The notes under the pieces: generated by a model
Database searches by the model: none
What the model was told of the DNA's origin: nothing
Seen by the model: the letters and a program-made list of their open reading frames with translations, nothing else
Part shown: one piece after another, positions 31,706 through 42,280 of the stretch
Position numbering within the stretch: position 1 is the first letter of the stretch
Layout: the number at the start of each line of letters is the position of its first letter
Translations under genes and position numbers: made by a program
NCBI GenBank assembly: GCA_015680685.1
Contig: MNCI01004513.1
Span: 92,840-135,119 of the forward strand
Reading direction: 5' to 3'
DNA: 42,280 bases
DNA from: Gnetum montanum
Lineage: Eukaryota > Streptophyta > Gnetopsida > Gnetales > Gnetaceae

Positions 31706-32236
31706 ATGGCGTCGGCCTCCATGGCCTCAGCTTCAGCTTCAGCATTATCCTGCAACTCTGCAAAGAAAAACCTCTTTCCATTTGCCCATCCCCATCCCCA
31801 TCTCCATTTTTGCAGCTTACCCACAGCCAAATTATTACTAAATCAGAATGCCTTTCTGAAATTCCAGGTGGGTTGTCATCCTGATAACAGTAGCAGAAGA
31901 ATCAGAATAACAAGGAAAAGAATTGCATCTCTGAGTGGACGCAGAATAGCTTTATCAGATGTGGTGGTGAAGGAGACGAGGCCTCTGATCCTGGGGATGC
32001 AATGGCACATTGCAGATTTGGCCAGCATTGCTGTGATTAGGGCCATCCATGGTCTCTGTGTTATGGCTCCATTCACATGCAATGCCAAGGCAGTTAGATT
32101 ATTTATGTGTCTTTATGTTGTGACTGGTCTTCTGGGTATCACATTGTGCTACCACATGTATCTTTCTCATTGTAGTTTCAGGATCCCCAAATGGCTTGAG
32201 TATGTCTTTGCCTAATGTGGTGTTCAGGTCCTTCAG
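31706..32236 (+). pseudogene. Exon 1 of a chloroplast acyl-lipid desaturase (FAD5/ADS-like) with premature stop
   Basis: Membrane acyl-lipid desaturases of this family introduce a double bond into fatty acids, with iron held by three His boxes. Here the start ATG (GCAATGGCG) opens a Ser/Ala-rich, then basic N-terminus (about residues 1-90) typical of a plastid transit peptide. The family region follows: MQWHIADLASIAV, IHGLCVMAPFTCNAKAV, a membrane segment LYVVTGLLGITLCYH, His box 1 HMYLSH (usually HRNLSH; both His kept) and FRIPKWLEYVFA. The next codon, normally Tyr in YCGVQ, is TAA (32213-32215), then CGVQVLQ and CAG|GTAAGA at 32236/32237. His boxes 2 and 3 must lie on later exons, not in this window. 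The stop plus the changed His-box neighbours suggest a pseudogene or captured exon. Confidence 0.85.
32213..32215 (+). other. Premature TAA in the desaturase exon
   Basis: It replaces the Tyr codon of the conserved FAYCG motif (TAT/TAC to TAA is one transversion). Seven further sense codons in the same frame run to the splice donor, which shows where the exon should have ended. Confidence 0.8.
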
Positions 32237-32253
32237 GTAAGATTCTTGACATG
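32237..32253 (+). other. Splice donor and surviving 17 bases of intron 1
   Basis: GTAAGA follows CAG in phase 0 after CGVQVLQ. Seventeen bases later E2 begins. The last five bases, ACATG (32249-32253), are the left target-site duplication of E2. Confidence 0.75.
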
Positions 32254-32933
32254 TGATGAGTGGTGAGGTACCCTTATGCCCAACGAATACAAACAATTCT
32301 GTCGAACTCCAAGGACTAAGTGCTTATGTGCTTACACAGAACAAGGATGAGTTATGTAGTTGTTGTCTTTCCAAGCTTACTTGTAAGGCACAATTGTATG
32401 GTTAAGTAAATGGGTTTTAATAACTCCATTCCCACTCTTTGGACACATCCTGAACCAATGTACACTACTAGGGTTAGGGTTACCAAACGCTAATCATTAC
32501 TGAACTAGTGTAACACTACTAGGGTTAGGGTTACCAAACGCTAATCGTTACTAGGTTACCAAGTGACACATGCTCGAAGTGGTCATGCTAAGTGTGCTAA
32601 TCCATTAATAATCAATAATTCATAATTCTATGGAAATACCATTAATTAGCTCTTGAAAGCATCAAATAACAGTAAATAACATTAAATGAAATAATTAAAC
32701 TATTCTAAAGGTTGCAAAATTTATCACAAAGTTTGTCTTTATTTCTAGACAGAAGGTGTGCTTAGGTACACAATGCTCGAATAAAGATCCGTTCACTTTA
32801 TGACTCGTACTACAGGCACTCAGGCACTCAGAAATAATTCTAACTTTGGAATAAAAAAACTACAAGAGTTCGCCTAGGGATTGGAAAAATGAATACCAAA
32901 CCAAGTGCCCTTGTCTCCTATTAGGACTCATCA
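32254..32933 (-). repeat. E2 left LTR (3' LTR), shortened
   Basis: 680 bases against 819 on the right. One internal loss follows 'aagtaaa' near 32411. The U3 segment with TATA box and GATATC array is missing between 'ctcctatt' and 'ggactcatca' (about 32922). It also has a 51-base duplication: 32462-32512 repeats from 32513. Confidence 0.85.
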
Positions 32934-34940
32934 TATCCCCACAACTGAATGAAAACTTATCCTCAACAAATGTATTATAGCATTGGTGTTCATAACCATT
33001 GTGGTGAACACTGTACATAGATGACATCCAGACCCTCATTTAACAACTTGAAGAGAGAGAGTGAAAAAGGAAATAAGGTACGCTGTTGCTGATGTCAAAA
33101 ATGTGCACACCGTTGTTCATCCATGGCCACATGACCATGCTTGTTCTTTGCGTAAATGCTCTTGCTCCAATCCATCGTTAGTGCTCTCTCCTATCCCAGT
33201 CCATTGTTCATGTGATTGCCATCTGCACACACAACACAATCACAAATTAGCAAGGATAGATAAGATACAATGCAATTGATACCTTGCTTTGATATGAAGC
33301 ACATTGGCTAGGTTGTGGGTATGGTAGATACTGGGTTAGAGGTTTGTAAGTGATAACTATCCAAGGTGTAGGGGTGAGATAAGTATTGGAATGGAAAAAT
33401 TTGCGATAGGCCCACATGACTAAGAGCAAAGCTCTAGTAGCAATAGGATGGAAAATGAAAGAGAAAAGAAGATAAAAGGGGTTAGATAAGTATTGGAATG
33501 GAAAAATTTGCGATAGGCCCCCATGACTAAGAGCAAACCTCTAGTAGCAATAGGATGGAAAATGAAAGAGAAAAGAAGATAAAAGGAATAAAAATGCATA
33601 GAAGGGCAAAGAAAAACAGATATCATAGATGGGGTGAAATGAGAAATAGTTGATCGCAAGAAATGTTTAAAGGAAAGAACTTAACAATTGCATCAAAAAG
33701 GAATGCCAGTGGATCCTCCCTAAAGTAGGCTAATGCCCTTTATGCCCTGACAAACCCACAAACCAAAGAGTCCATAGGCTCCAAGAATGACATATGGAGA
33801 CAATAGTTAAGAATTTACTCATAAGAATTTACCAAAGAATAACAATGTATTGACCAAGATATAGAGTAATCATAAAATCAATAATGAGGTAGAATATGGG
33901 AAGAAATATGGAAAGAGAAGAGAGAACGGAATGGAATCTCAAAATCAAGACTGTGTAAAGTCCCTTGTGTATTATGAGGTTAAGGTGACTTAATAAAATT
34001 TAGTCCAAATCCAGATTCAAACTAACCACATCTAGCGGCCTTGCATCAATGCACTTGACCAACCCATCCTCCTGAAGCAACAAGAATGCTTCACAGAGCC
34101 ATCACCATTCTAACAAGAGAAGAATAGAGAAGTAGGAAGTGAAAAAGGGCCTTAGTTAGAGGGAACCTTTAGGCATGGATAACATGTCTTTTTAGTGCCA
34201 TAACTAGTGCTTGTAGCCTATATTCTTTTATTATATCTAAAGTGTGTGCTTTGAATTCCCACCAGTTTTTTTTTTGAAGTGGGAACCACACCATGCAAAA
34301 ACTTATTTGATTCATTCACTTCCTAATGTTAGTCGAGAGCGGAATGGCGGAAAACTTATGAAAAAAATCCAAGTACCCAACAAAGTAGCCAGTAAAAATG
34401 TGTTGAACCCTCTTAAAGTCACATCCTTTTCAATCGATTTAAATCTTTCCTTACTTTGAAGAATACCAAGTCACCAATTCATTAATAGGTTTGATTAGAA
34501 AAAGGGATAGTACATTTCCAAAATAAAGGGAGACCATAGAGTTGAATGGATGAATGGATGACATGGACTCATTGCCTATTTTATCAAAAGAAACCATATC
34601 TTAGTGTCAACATTAAAAGTCAAAGGTAAAAATCAAACATTAGCAATCAACACCATTATCATACAATCCACCATCGTGAGTACTTATTACGTGACAAGTG
34701 AGAATAAATCAAACAAAATGTAACAGCGAAAGAAATAGTAAAACTGTTAACGATGGTGTAAAACAAAAACAAGTAAATATGAAAAATGTGTAAAAAAAAA
34801 ATACAAAAGAAACTAAGGGCTTAGAATAATTAGCATTGGTGGCTATCTCCCCCATGATTGAGTTGGAAGGAGGAGATCCAAAATAATGAGCAGGGTTGTC
34901 CATCAAGAGAGGTAGTGTTAGTATTGGCCATTTTAGGCTC
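32934..34940 (-). other. E2 non-coding region between integrase and 3' LTR
   Basis: Homologous to E1 5707-7790. A tandem duplication with period 107 occurs at 33377-33483 and 33484-33588, each copy holding a 'cccnCATGACTAAGAG' purine-strand motif. No protein frame is shared between E1 and E2 here; the small open frames are accidental. Confidence 0.6.
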
Positions 34941-36010
34941 ATAGAAAGGTTTGGTTTGCTAGATGTTACCAATAATTTCTTATTTAGGCTTTCAAGTTTA
35001 TATTTCATCATGACCCTTGAAGGGAAAGTTTCATGAATGATATAGGGTCCATCCCACAACGTTTGAAATTTAGTTTGTTGTGGCACATGTGCTAGATTCC
35101 AATAAAGAACCCTATCTCTTGGTTGGTATTTGACTTTTCTAATTCTTAGGTCATGATGTTGTTTGTTGAAGGCCTTGTGTAGTTCATTAGATGATAGGGT
35201 GGCTAATCAATTTTCATCTAGCAAGTTAAGATTCATTAACCATTCTCTTTGCGCTAGATTGAGGTCAAGGTTAAGGTCACATCTGGTAGATAGTGTACAA
35301 AGCTCAGCTTGGATAGGGAGTGTTGGAAGTTTACTATACACTAACTCATAGGGAGAGTAGTTTATGGGGAGTTTCCATATGGAGTGGTAGGCCCAAAGAG
35401 AATCATTTAGTTTGGTGCTCCAATCTCGCCTATATTTGCTAATGGTTCATGTCAATATTTTTGTGATTTCCCTATTGGTGACTTTGACTTGACCATTCCT
35501 TTGGCGATGATATGGTGTAGTCAATTTATGCTCAACTCTGAAGTATTGCATCAACTTCAAAAAATGTTACACCTGTAAAATATGTACCATTATCAGAAAT
35601 AAGTGCACGAGGCACGCCAAACCTATTTACAATTTGTTGTTGAATAAATCGTGCAGCGGTAGATGATGTATAGTCGGTAATAGCGGCTGCTTCTGCCCAC
35701 TTTGTAAAATAGTCAACAAAAACAAAAATGTATGATTTTCCATTGGACATTGATGTAATAGGATCCATAAAATCAATACCCCATATGTCAAAGCCTTCTA
35801 AGGGTTGAATCCATTGTTGTGGACCCTCCATTCTAGCGATCATTCCCCCATGACGTTGGTAGTGCTCACAAGATTAGACAAAATGATGGGCATCCCAAAA
35901 TAATGTAGGCCAATAATATCCTACAAGCAATATTTTAATGGTTGTTCATCTCCCAGTGTAATGACCCCCATAAGTACCCTCATGAGTGTCTTGGAGAACT
36001 TGCAATTGAT
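34940..36010 (-). pseudogene. E2 integrase remnant
   Basis: On the minus strand the zinc-binding part (about 36010-35850) reads THEGTYGGHYTGR, KILLVGYYWPTLFWDAHHFV and SCEHYQRHGG, where the second Cys of the CxxC pair is Tyr. The core (35843-35532) is the best preserved piece: FDIWGIDFMDPI with the first catalytic Asp, FVFVDYFTKWAEAAAITDYT, and FGVPRALISDNGTYF with the second Asp. The frame is then lost before the catalytic Glu. The C-terminal segment TLWDGPYIIHETFPSRVMMK lies at about 35060-35000. Confidence 0.85.
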
Positions 36011-36284
36011 CAACATCGACAACATACTATCAAACCAAGCCATCAGAACACACCTTGTAAAGGTGTCTATTGATTTCCATGAAATGTTGGACTTGGTGGA
36101 GAAACTGTTGTTTCTTTCTAACATCCATCCCTTGTGGTGTTTCTTACGTGAGAAGATAAGTAAGAATGCTACTATACTAGTTTGTATCTATGGGTGATTA
36201 ATTTTTTATTACATCTGCAAAGAGGATTTCATCAAGGAAGCAATCAGAAATTCAGTATTCATCCTCTGTGTTGTCCCATTATAA

Positions 36285-36560
36285 TCAAGATAAATGATCG
36301 GCAACAACATTCTCAGTGCCCTTATGATCTACTATCATGATATCGAACTCTTGCAAGATTACAAGCCATCGTATGATACAAGGGCTCACCATTGATTTAT
36401 TCATAAGGAATCGAGTCACACTATGATCTGTGTGTACAAATACCTTATAATCTAATATATAGTGCCTAAATTTCTCTAGTGTAAACACCATAGCCATTAA
36501 CTCTTTTTTTGTTGTGGTACAGTTGAGTTGTGCACCGACAATACTCTGACATACACAGTG
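36285..36560 (-). pseudogene. E2 RNase H remnant
   Basis: The minus-strand frame 36497-36285 gives MAMVFTLEKFRHYILDYKVF, VHTDHSVTRFLMNKSMVSP, IIRWLVILQEFDIMIVDHKG and NVVADHLS, the second half of a gypsy RNase H with the HTDH Asp retained. The TEKELLA segment upstream is degraded. Confidence 0.88.
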
Positions 36561-36799
36561 AATGTAATAGGGATGTTTTTCTTCATCTAACTATGTAAGT
36601 ACAGCTCCTAAAGAAAAATTGGATGCATCGGCATTATATTGAATAGTCTAGACTAATCAGGAGCTTGTAGAATAGGTGTTTCTATGAGCTTCTGCTTCAA
36701 GGTTTGGAAAGCTAGCTCACATTCCTTGGTCCATTCAAAGGATACGTCCTTCTTCATTAATTCTACCAATGGTTTTGTAATCTTCGAAAAGTTCTCGAT

Positions 36800-37420
36800 G
36801 AAACATCTACAATAGCCAGTATGTCTGAAGAATGATTAGACATCTTTTACAATTTTAGGTTGACGAGTGATTTCTTGGTTGACTTTAATTTTTTCAGGAT
36901 CTACCTCCATCCCTATTTGTGAAATTTTATGCCCTAGTACAATGTACTCTTGGATCATTAAATGGCTTTTTTGCTAATTGAGCCTTAGGTTGGTTTCAAC
37001 ACATCATTTTAGTACTTGTTCTAATCAGTTCAATGCTTATTCAAAGTCTACTCCATAGGTGGAGAAATCATCTATAAAAACCTTCACACCATTTCCTATT
37101 TGCTGCTGAAATATACTGAGAACCAAACATTGAAACGTTGCTGGAGCATTGCATAAGCCAAACGACATCTACCTATATGCAAATGTCCCCCAAGGTCTTG
37201 TGAATGTAGTTTTGTCTTGGTCTTCTGGTGCTATCTAGATTTGATTGTAACCACTGTAACCATCCAAAAAAACTATAATAACAATGCCCTGCAATGGTAT
37301 CTAAAAATTGGTCAATGAATGGTAATGGGAAATGGTCTTTGAATGTTGTTATATTTAATAGCCTAAAGTGTATACACACCCTCCATTTACCATCTATTTT
37401 AGGCACAATGACTAATGGAC
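36800..37420 (-). pseudogene. E2 reverse transcriptase remnant
   Basis: The minus-strand frame 37406-37173 contains PKIDGKWRVCIHFRLLN, FKDHFPLPFIDQFLDTIAGH and YSFFGWLQWLQSN. The FLDG-Y box has lost its Asp region, giving FFGW. NYIHKTLGDICI (usually TTF-CP-GTFA) follows. After a frame change the active-site box reads F-I-D-D-F (Asp codons 37077-37082), so YM/VDD is represented by IDD. Downstream parts of fingers and thumb are too decayed to delimit. Confidence 0.85.
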
Positions 37421-37999
37421 TGATCCATTCACTATCAGCAATGGGGTAGATGATCCCGGCCTTTAGAAGTTATTCAATTTCTTTCTTAACTACTTGCTTA
37501 AGCTTTGGGTTTAGTCATTTTTATGGTTGTCGTCAAGGCTTCATAGAGGGGTTAGTGTAAATTCTATGTTGGCATATCCTAGGATCTATTATGGTTAATT
37601 GGGGATATTACCAAGCAAAGTATTTTGACCATTTGTTTACCATATTCAGTAGTCCTTTTGTTTGTTGAGAAGCAAGCTTAGCGTTAATGATTACTAGTTT
37701 TTCATTCTTGAGAAATGCATACTCCATACTAGTGGGCAATGATTTTAATTCAATGGGCTCTTACTTAAACTCATCAAATATTTTCAACTTCTTCCAATTG
37801 ATATTTTTGGTGTTAGTACTTTGAAGTTGGTGAAGGACTTGCTCTAATGCATCTATGTTATCGATATAGGCACAAGTCAGGCCCTTAGTTGGTTCCACGC
37901 ATAAAATTGAATTGCTCTCTTGGTCAACTATTCCACTGGATGCCTTCCTATCTTGTGGCTACTGCATATACGCATCTTTTTATGTCACTTACTTATGCA

Positions 38000-38480
38000 C
38001 ACTAGTTGCATGTAGGCAATGTTAAGCATTGTACAAATAAGGAGTTCTGCACGCAATTGCACCCTATGTCACTGTATGCGATGCATGGAAATTTCTTCTT
38101 CTCAATCTTTCCAAATGTATTTTCTTTTGATATCTCTAGGGAAAGATCACGTATTCCTAGGCATGCATCAATTGTACTCAACCATGCTCTTTCCATTATG
38201 ATTGGGAAGTCCCCCTTACAGTTGTTGACTTGGATCACTATGAAATTGGCTGGATACGACCACCCAAAAATAGTGGTGAAAATGTCTTCCACTAGTCCCA
38301 ATGGAATAGTGATGAACTAGTTAGCTAATTGTAGATGGATGTTACTCTTTTTTAGTGGAGGCAGGTTCTAGGATCTATACATTTCTTGGGAGATTAAATT
38401 AACACTAGAACCTAAATGCAAAAGAGCCTTATAGGGCTCATTTTCAATGATTTGCAAATAAATAAGAGAACTTTCAGGAT
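38000..38480 (-). pseudogene. E2 protease remnant
   Basis: The minus-strand reading ALLHLGSSVNLISQEMYRS (about 38425-38368) is the retropepsin signature with the catalytic D-T/S-G changed to H-L-G. Then come IPLGLVEDIFTTIFGW, FIVIQV and ERAWLSTIDACLGIRDLSLE (GR-WL reads ER-WL). Loss of the active-site Asp alone would inactivate it. It is homologous to E1 8460-7838. Confidence 0.85.
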
Positions 38481-38689
38481 TAGAGAAGTTCCTAGGAAGA
38501 TGGCTAGCTTCAATCCAATCAGTGATGGCATGGGTTAACATCACAGTATGTGTTGGGTGTGATTTTTGGTTCGAAGGAAGCTTCGAAGATTCAAATGATA
38601 ATGAGGTGTTTAGATAATTAGCTTCTTGTGGTTGTAGGGACTTGCTTGGACTATTGGTTCTAAAGAAAGATCTCTTCTTTGATTGGTTA

Positions 38690-41076
38690 TTCAAACTGAC
38701 AGTAGGTTGAGGATTGATAGCCCTTGTAGCATTACGTTCCTACAACTAGGCAGGAAGCTTACCTTGCATAGTTGGAATAGGTGGTAATGGATTTGAGCGT
38801 GGAAGAGGTGTAGATAGATAAGAAGGATAGTATGTATGTGGAGCACCACTCTTAGGAGAAGGATTTCTATAGTACTCAGGGCTCTAGTAGTGAGGTTGAG
38901 AAGTGACATGACTAGTAGAGTCACGTGGAGAGATCGGCTACTAAACTTAATACCCATATGGGTTAGGTTGATGGTAAGGATACTGTTGATGTGGTGGTGG
39001 CATTCCCCATGATTGTAGGTGTTTCTGTTGTTTATACTATTCATTTCATTGTGGTGGAGCTCCACTCAGATAATATGTTAAGGGTTGCTGGAATTGCCTT
39101 GGGTTACCTTGAGGATAAGGTAACCTTCTAGGTGTTTTTTGTCTGTTTAATTGTGGGTTTAGTGCATACACCCCAAACTCTTGTAGATGTAACACTACTG
39201 GGCAACATCCTTTAGGATGGTCATATTGGCATATCTCACATTCATCATCATTGTCTATGTTTGAATCCACAACCTCTTCAATGATGACAACTTTTCCCTT
39301 ACCCTTGTTATGTGCATACTCAGCTTCTTTCTTTTTCCTTCTCTCTCAATCACTACTTTTTTCTCTAGACTCCTCTACTATTTTTAGAACACTTTACAAT
39401 CTATCATCTAAGGAGTTCCACATTTGATCTACCTTTGTTGATACTTTTGATGCAAATTTTTGAATGGGCAAGCTCTTTTTATTCACCATCTCTTCAAGTG
39501 GTGACTCTTCTTCATCTTCGCAAAATCTAATTTCCTTGTTTTGGAGGGAATGATATCTATTGTACTCCTCCACACTTTCTCTTTTCCTCAACTCACCTTT
39601 CTCCTTGGAAACTTTCTCCAACAATCTTTATATTTGGTGGGCTTTGAGCTTAAATAGCCTTCCTTGGGCATAAGACCCAAGGGTTCTTTGCATTTCGTAC
39701 CTAAGCCCATCCACAAGATGACATATTTGTTCCTTTTGTGAGTAACAATGGCTGAGGCAATGATGTAGTAATGTATAATATCAACCCATGGCAACATCCA
39801 AGGGTTCATGTCCTCCTTGTTTTCATCCTTGGATTTTCTTATGTAGGTTGGACACTTGAGAGTACGTCTGATACTTATTGTTGAATAGCTCCAACATGGT
39901 ACTCCATCAATGAATGGATTCTGGTTCTAAGGACCGGTACTAGCTTTTTGCTTCCTTGATCAATGTCCATGGAAACAAATTTAGCTTTTTCCACTCATTT
40001 TCTATATACTACAAGGCACATGCATCACGAAATGCTTGTAAATAGTTTTGAGAATCAACATTGTATCCCTCTTCAAATTGTGGGATGTTATTCATGTCTA
40101 GTCTTTTGATCCTACTATCCTCCTAGTGCCTTGTTTGGATCCTAATAGCCTCTATTATATCTAACATACTTTAGGTGGCAAGTACGGGTTTATCGTGATC
40201 ATGCTTTCTATGGTGTCTATGATGCCTATGTTGTTCCCTACTCTCCCTTCTTTCATGATGTGTCTCTTTGAAATGCCCTTACCCCCTTTCCTGACTATTT
40301 TATCTGTGATTTCAATTTTTCTTACCATTGTCCTCATAGTCTTTCCCTTTATGATTGCATTTAGATCCCAAAGGAGAGGGGGAAGGAGATGATGAAGGTG
40401 AAGAGGAAGAAGGACTAGTACCAAGACAACACTTGTCACTTTCTCTTTGGTGGTCGTGGCCTCGATCATGATTACAATCAGAATGTCTATCATTGTCATG
40501 TGTTTGTGCTCGTTTTCTAGATCATTTGTGTTCATTGGTACCAGAACCTAGGTTATGAATAGTTGAGTGAAGATTCTGATATACAACTCCTTCACTGAAG
40601 TCAACAAAAGGAACATCATTTTGTGGAAAACCTCCCGAGAAAGGTTCACCACACTTATTTTCACTTCGAACATACGAGACATCTTGAGACCACTTCCCCT
40701 TCACGGATTTTTAATGTCTCTCATATTGTAAATCCTTTTGGCATTGTGCCTACATGGGTCGATAATCTCTCAAATCTTGTTCATGCACAACATATTTTGA
40801 TTGTAAGTGCTACATAACAATTCATGTGAGAGCACGAAGAAGCATGCTTGGGATTGAGTGATCGGGAGAAAACACTATGTTACCTTCTAAATCGTGCCAT
40901 TATAGTTTTTCATCCTAGTGGAGAATAAAGGTAAAGTCTTGTATATACTCATCAAGATGAGCATATACCATGTGAAACTATTGGGGCATTCGTAGATCAT
41001 CATGTGCACCACACCTCCGATTATTCATGGTGTCAAACCTAGTCGGTGAAGCACTCTCATAAGAAGAAGGAGACAT
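38690..41076 (-). pseudogene. E2 gag remnant
   Basis: It starts at the minus-strand ATG 41074-41076 (MSPSSYESASPTRFDTMNN), 118 bases from the PBS. Stops appear within about 40 codons. An Arg/Ser/Lys-rich segment lies at about 40200-40500. The gag domain (about 40010-39650) includes YYTLLHHCLSHCYSQKEQIC and VDGLRYEMQRTLGSYAQG, nearly identical to E1. A charged stretch SPLEEMVNKKSLPIQKFASK follows (39624-39394). The Cys/His box CEICQYDHPKGCC (39270-39046) has spacing C-x2-C-x3-H-x3-C, not the usual x4/x4. A Gln/Pro-rich tail leads toward protease. Confidence 0.82.
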
Positions 41077-41193
41077 GATTGATTATTCAATGTGCAATAC
41101 TCTTTTCTAGTGATTGTAGGATAGTTCACTCTAAGGGTTCATTCCAACGATGGAAGGATTTCCTAAGTTCTAATCAACATATAAACAACAAAG

Positions 41194-41211
41194 TCCCCAG
41201 CAACAGTGCTA
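41194..41211 (-). other. E2 primer binding site, degenerate tRNA-Asp type
   Basis: One base from the 5' LTR. The element strand reads TAGCACTGTTGCTGGGGA, aligned with E1's TGGCGCCGTTGCTGGGGA. The differences are in the part pairing with the tRNA acceptor end and look like later decay. Confidence 0.7.
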
Positions 41212-41212
41212 C

Positions 41213-42031
41213 TGATGAGCGGAAAGGTACCTCTATGTCCAACCATATGAATATAAGTGTTCATGCACGATCCAATTGAACTCCAAGGACTAAGTGCTTA
41301 TGTTCTTACACAGAAAAAGGAAGAGTTATGTAGTTGTTATGTTCCTAAGCTTACTTGTAAGGAACAATTGTATGATTAAGTAAACTCAAGGTATATGATT
41401 TTTATGCTTTTTATATTTTCTATCTTAGTCTCCTAAGTGCATGCAATGAAAAGATTTAATTAACTAATGGGTTTTTATAACTCTAATGTAAATCAAATCC
41501 TAACACTAGCATCCGTTCCCACTCTCCAGACACATCCTAAACTAGTGTAACACTACTGGGGTTACCAAACTCTACTCATTACCAGGTTACTAAGTGTTCC
41601 ACACATGCTCGAAGTGGTCATGCTAAGTGATCTAATTCATTGATAATCGATAATTCATAATTCTATGGAAATAACATTAATTAACTCTTAAAAGCATCAA
41701 ATAATAGTAAATAACATTAAATGAAATAATTAAACTATTCAAAATGTTGCAAGGTTTATCACAAAGTTCATCTTTATTTCTAGACATAAGGTGTGCTCAA
41801 GTACATAATTCTCGAATAAAGATATATTCACTGTAGGCACTCAGAAATAATTCTAACTCTGGAATAGAAAAATTGAAAGAGTTCTGATAAGGAATAGAAA
41901 AACTAATACCAAACCAAGTGCCCCTTATCTCCTATTTATAGCCAACGAGATATGTTTTGACATCGCATCTCTAATATCACGTATCCGATATCGAGGGTAT
42001 GATATTAAGGGTCTGATATCGGGACTCATCA
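41213..42031 (-). repeat. E2 right LTR (5' LTR in element orientation)
   Basis: 819 bases. In element orientation it starts at 42031 with TGATGAG, then U3 with two exact GATATC cores and GATATT/AATATC variants (41950-42022), then the TATA box CTATAAATAGG near 41935-41945. It ends at 41213 beside the PBS. Confidence 0.88.
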
Positions 42032-42280
42032 ACATGAAATCTCATTTAATTATAGTGGCCAAAGCATTAGGGATAAATTATGGTGAAAGAATGGGATGTT
42101 TTGAAACTGGCTTTGTGTAATAGAGGGATCATCTTTTGGAATGATGGTAAGGTGTTTGTTTTCCAAGATAGAGGATATGGGTTTAAGCTTAGGCTTAGTT
42201 TTAGGCTTAGGTCCCATGACTCAAAGAGGTTAGTATTTTCCTCCTCTACCTAGGGAAGACCCTGTAGGATGAGCATTAAG
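42032..42280 (+). repeat. Right flank of E2: intron continuation holding LINE-tail-like sequence
   Basis: ACATG (42032-42036) is the right target duplication. From about 42108, 'tagaggga-c-t-tttgaa/ggaatgatggtaaggtg-ttgttt' and later 'cc--gtaggatgagca' match the minus strand of LINE copy 2 across its E3 insertion point (19313-19180 and 27673-27690). It is therefore probably another fragment of the same LINE family, in plus orientation, within or after the desaturase intron. No desaturase exon 2 is visible before the window ends. Confidence 0.5.

Larger units (their letters stand above)
32254..42031 (-). mobile_element. E2: full-length but degraded Ty3/gypsy LTR retrotransposon
   Basis: LTRs at 32254-32933 and 41213-42031 have TGATGAG...CTCATCA ends and are flanked by perfect ACATG duplications (32249-32253 and 42032-42036). 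On the minus strand the interior keeps the complete domain order PBS, gag, protease, reverse transcriptase, RNase H, integrase, then about 2 kb of non-coding sequence and the 3' LTR. Every domain carries stops or frameshifts. It is the same family as E1 and inserted in intron 1 of the desaturase, antisense to it. The PBS and the family features suggest an Athila/Tat-like lineage, not proven here. Confidence 0.92.

Noticed and set aside
32462-32560. Short 'agggttagggtta' runs resembling interstitial telomere repeats
   Set aside because: Only two hexamer-like units per copy, within an LTR duplication, and plant telomeres are TTTAGGG.
32934-34940. Env-like gene in E2 downstream of integrase
   Set aside because: The position fits Athila-type elements, but no frame is shared with E1 and no signal peptide or transmembrane protein is supported.
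1-42280. CRISPR-like arrays, bacterial operons, rRNA or intact tRNA genes
   Set aside because: No regular spacer-repeat structure, ribosome binding sites or RNA gene cores were seen; the gene content is eukaryotic plant.

Overview
This window looks like a land-plant nuclear genome, probably one with a large, slowly purged repeat fraction; a gymnosperm is my guess, but nothing in the sequence proves it. Two observations point that way. The only recognisable host gene is exon 1 of a chloroplast-type membrane acyl-lipid (delta-9/FAD5-ADS-like) desaturase at 31706-32236. Almost everything else is Ty3/gypsy LTR retrotransposon and non-LTR (LINE) sequence, decayed mainly by nonsense mutations and transitions, with a tRNA-Asp-type primer binding site. 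I found no bacterial operons, CRISPR arrays or rRNA/tRNA genes.

Layout. 1-2340: a partial LTR (1-611) joined to a plus-strand RNase H and integrase remnant. 2341-13130: LINE copy 1 on the minus strand, interrupted by a solo LTR (3728-4617) placed inside the reverse transcriptase YADD motif and by element E1 (4662-12181, minus, target duplication CTTAT). E1 keeps gag and protease but has lost reverse transcriptase, RNase H and integrase, and one of its LTRs contains a 233-base assembly gap. 13131-18800: mostly anonymous DNA with a possible tRNA-derived SINE, a G-rich tract, a heavily decayed unidentified coding region (about 15500-17850) and a suspicious inverted copy flanked by single Ns. 18810-29650: LINE copy 2 (minus), split by element E3 (19314-27667, minus, target duplication TCCCT). 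E3 carries a gag-protease frame only. 29650-31700: anonymous DNA and the desaturase upstream region. 31706-32253: desaturase exon 1, its splice donor and 17 bases of intron. 32254-42031: element E2 (minus, target duplication ACATG), which retains degraded gag, protease, reverse transcriptase, RNase H and integrase. 42032-42280: the other side of that insertion, holding sequence similar to the LINE copy 2 tail.

How it fits together. E1, E2, the solo LTR and the partial LTR at the left edge are one family (LTR ends TGATGAG...CTCATCA, tRNA-Asp-like PBS, GATATC-rich U3). E3 is a separate, Tat-like family. Both families carry arrays of short CG-ended palindromes in U3 upstream of a TATA box (GCGATATCGC and GCGTATACGC). 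That parallel architecture and the retroelement-split, stop-bearing desaturase exon are the most interesting observations. I did not find a convincing new multi-gene system.
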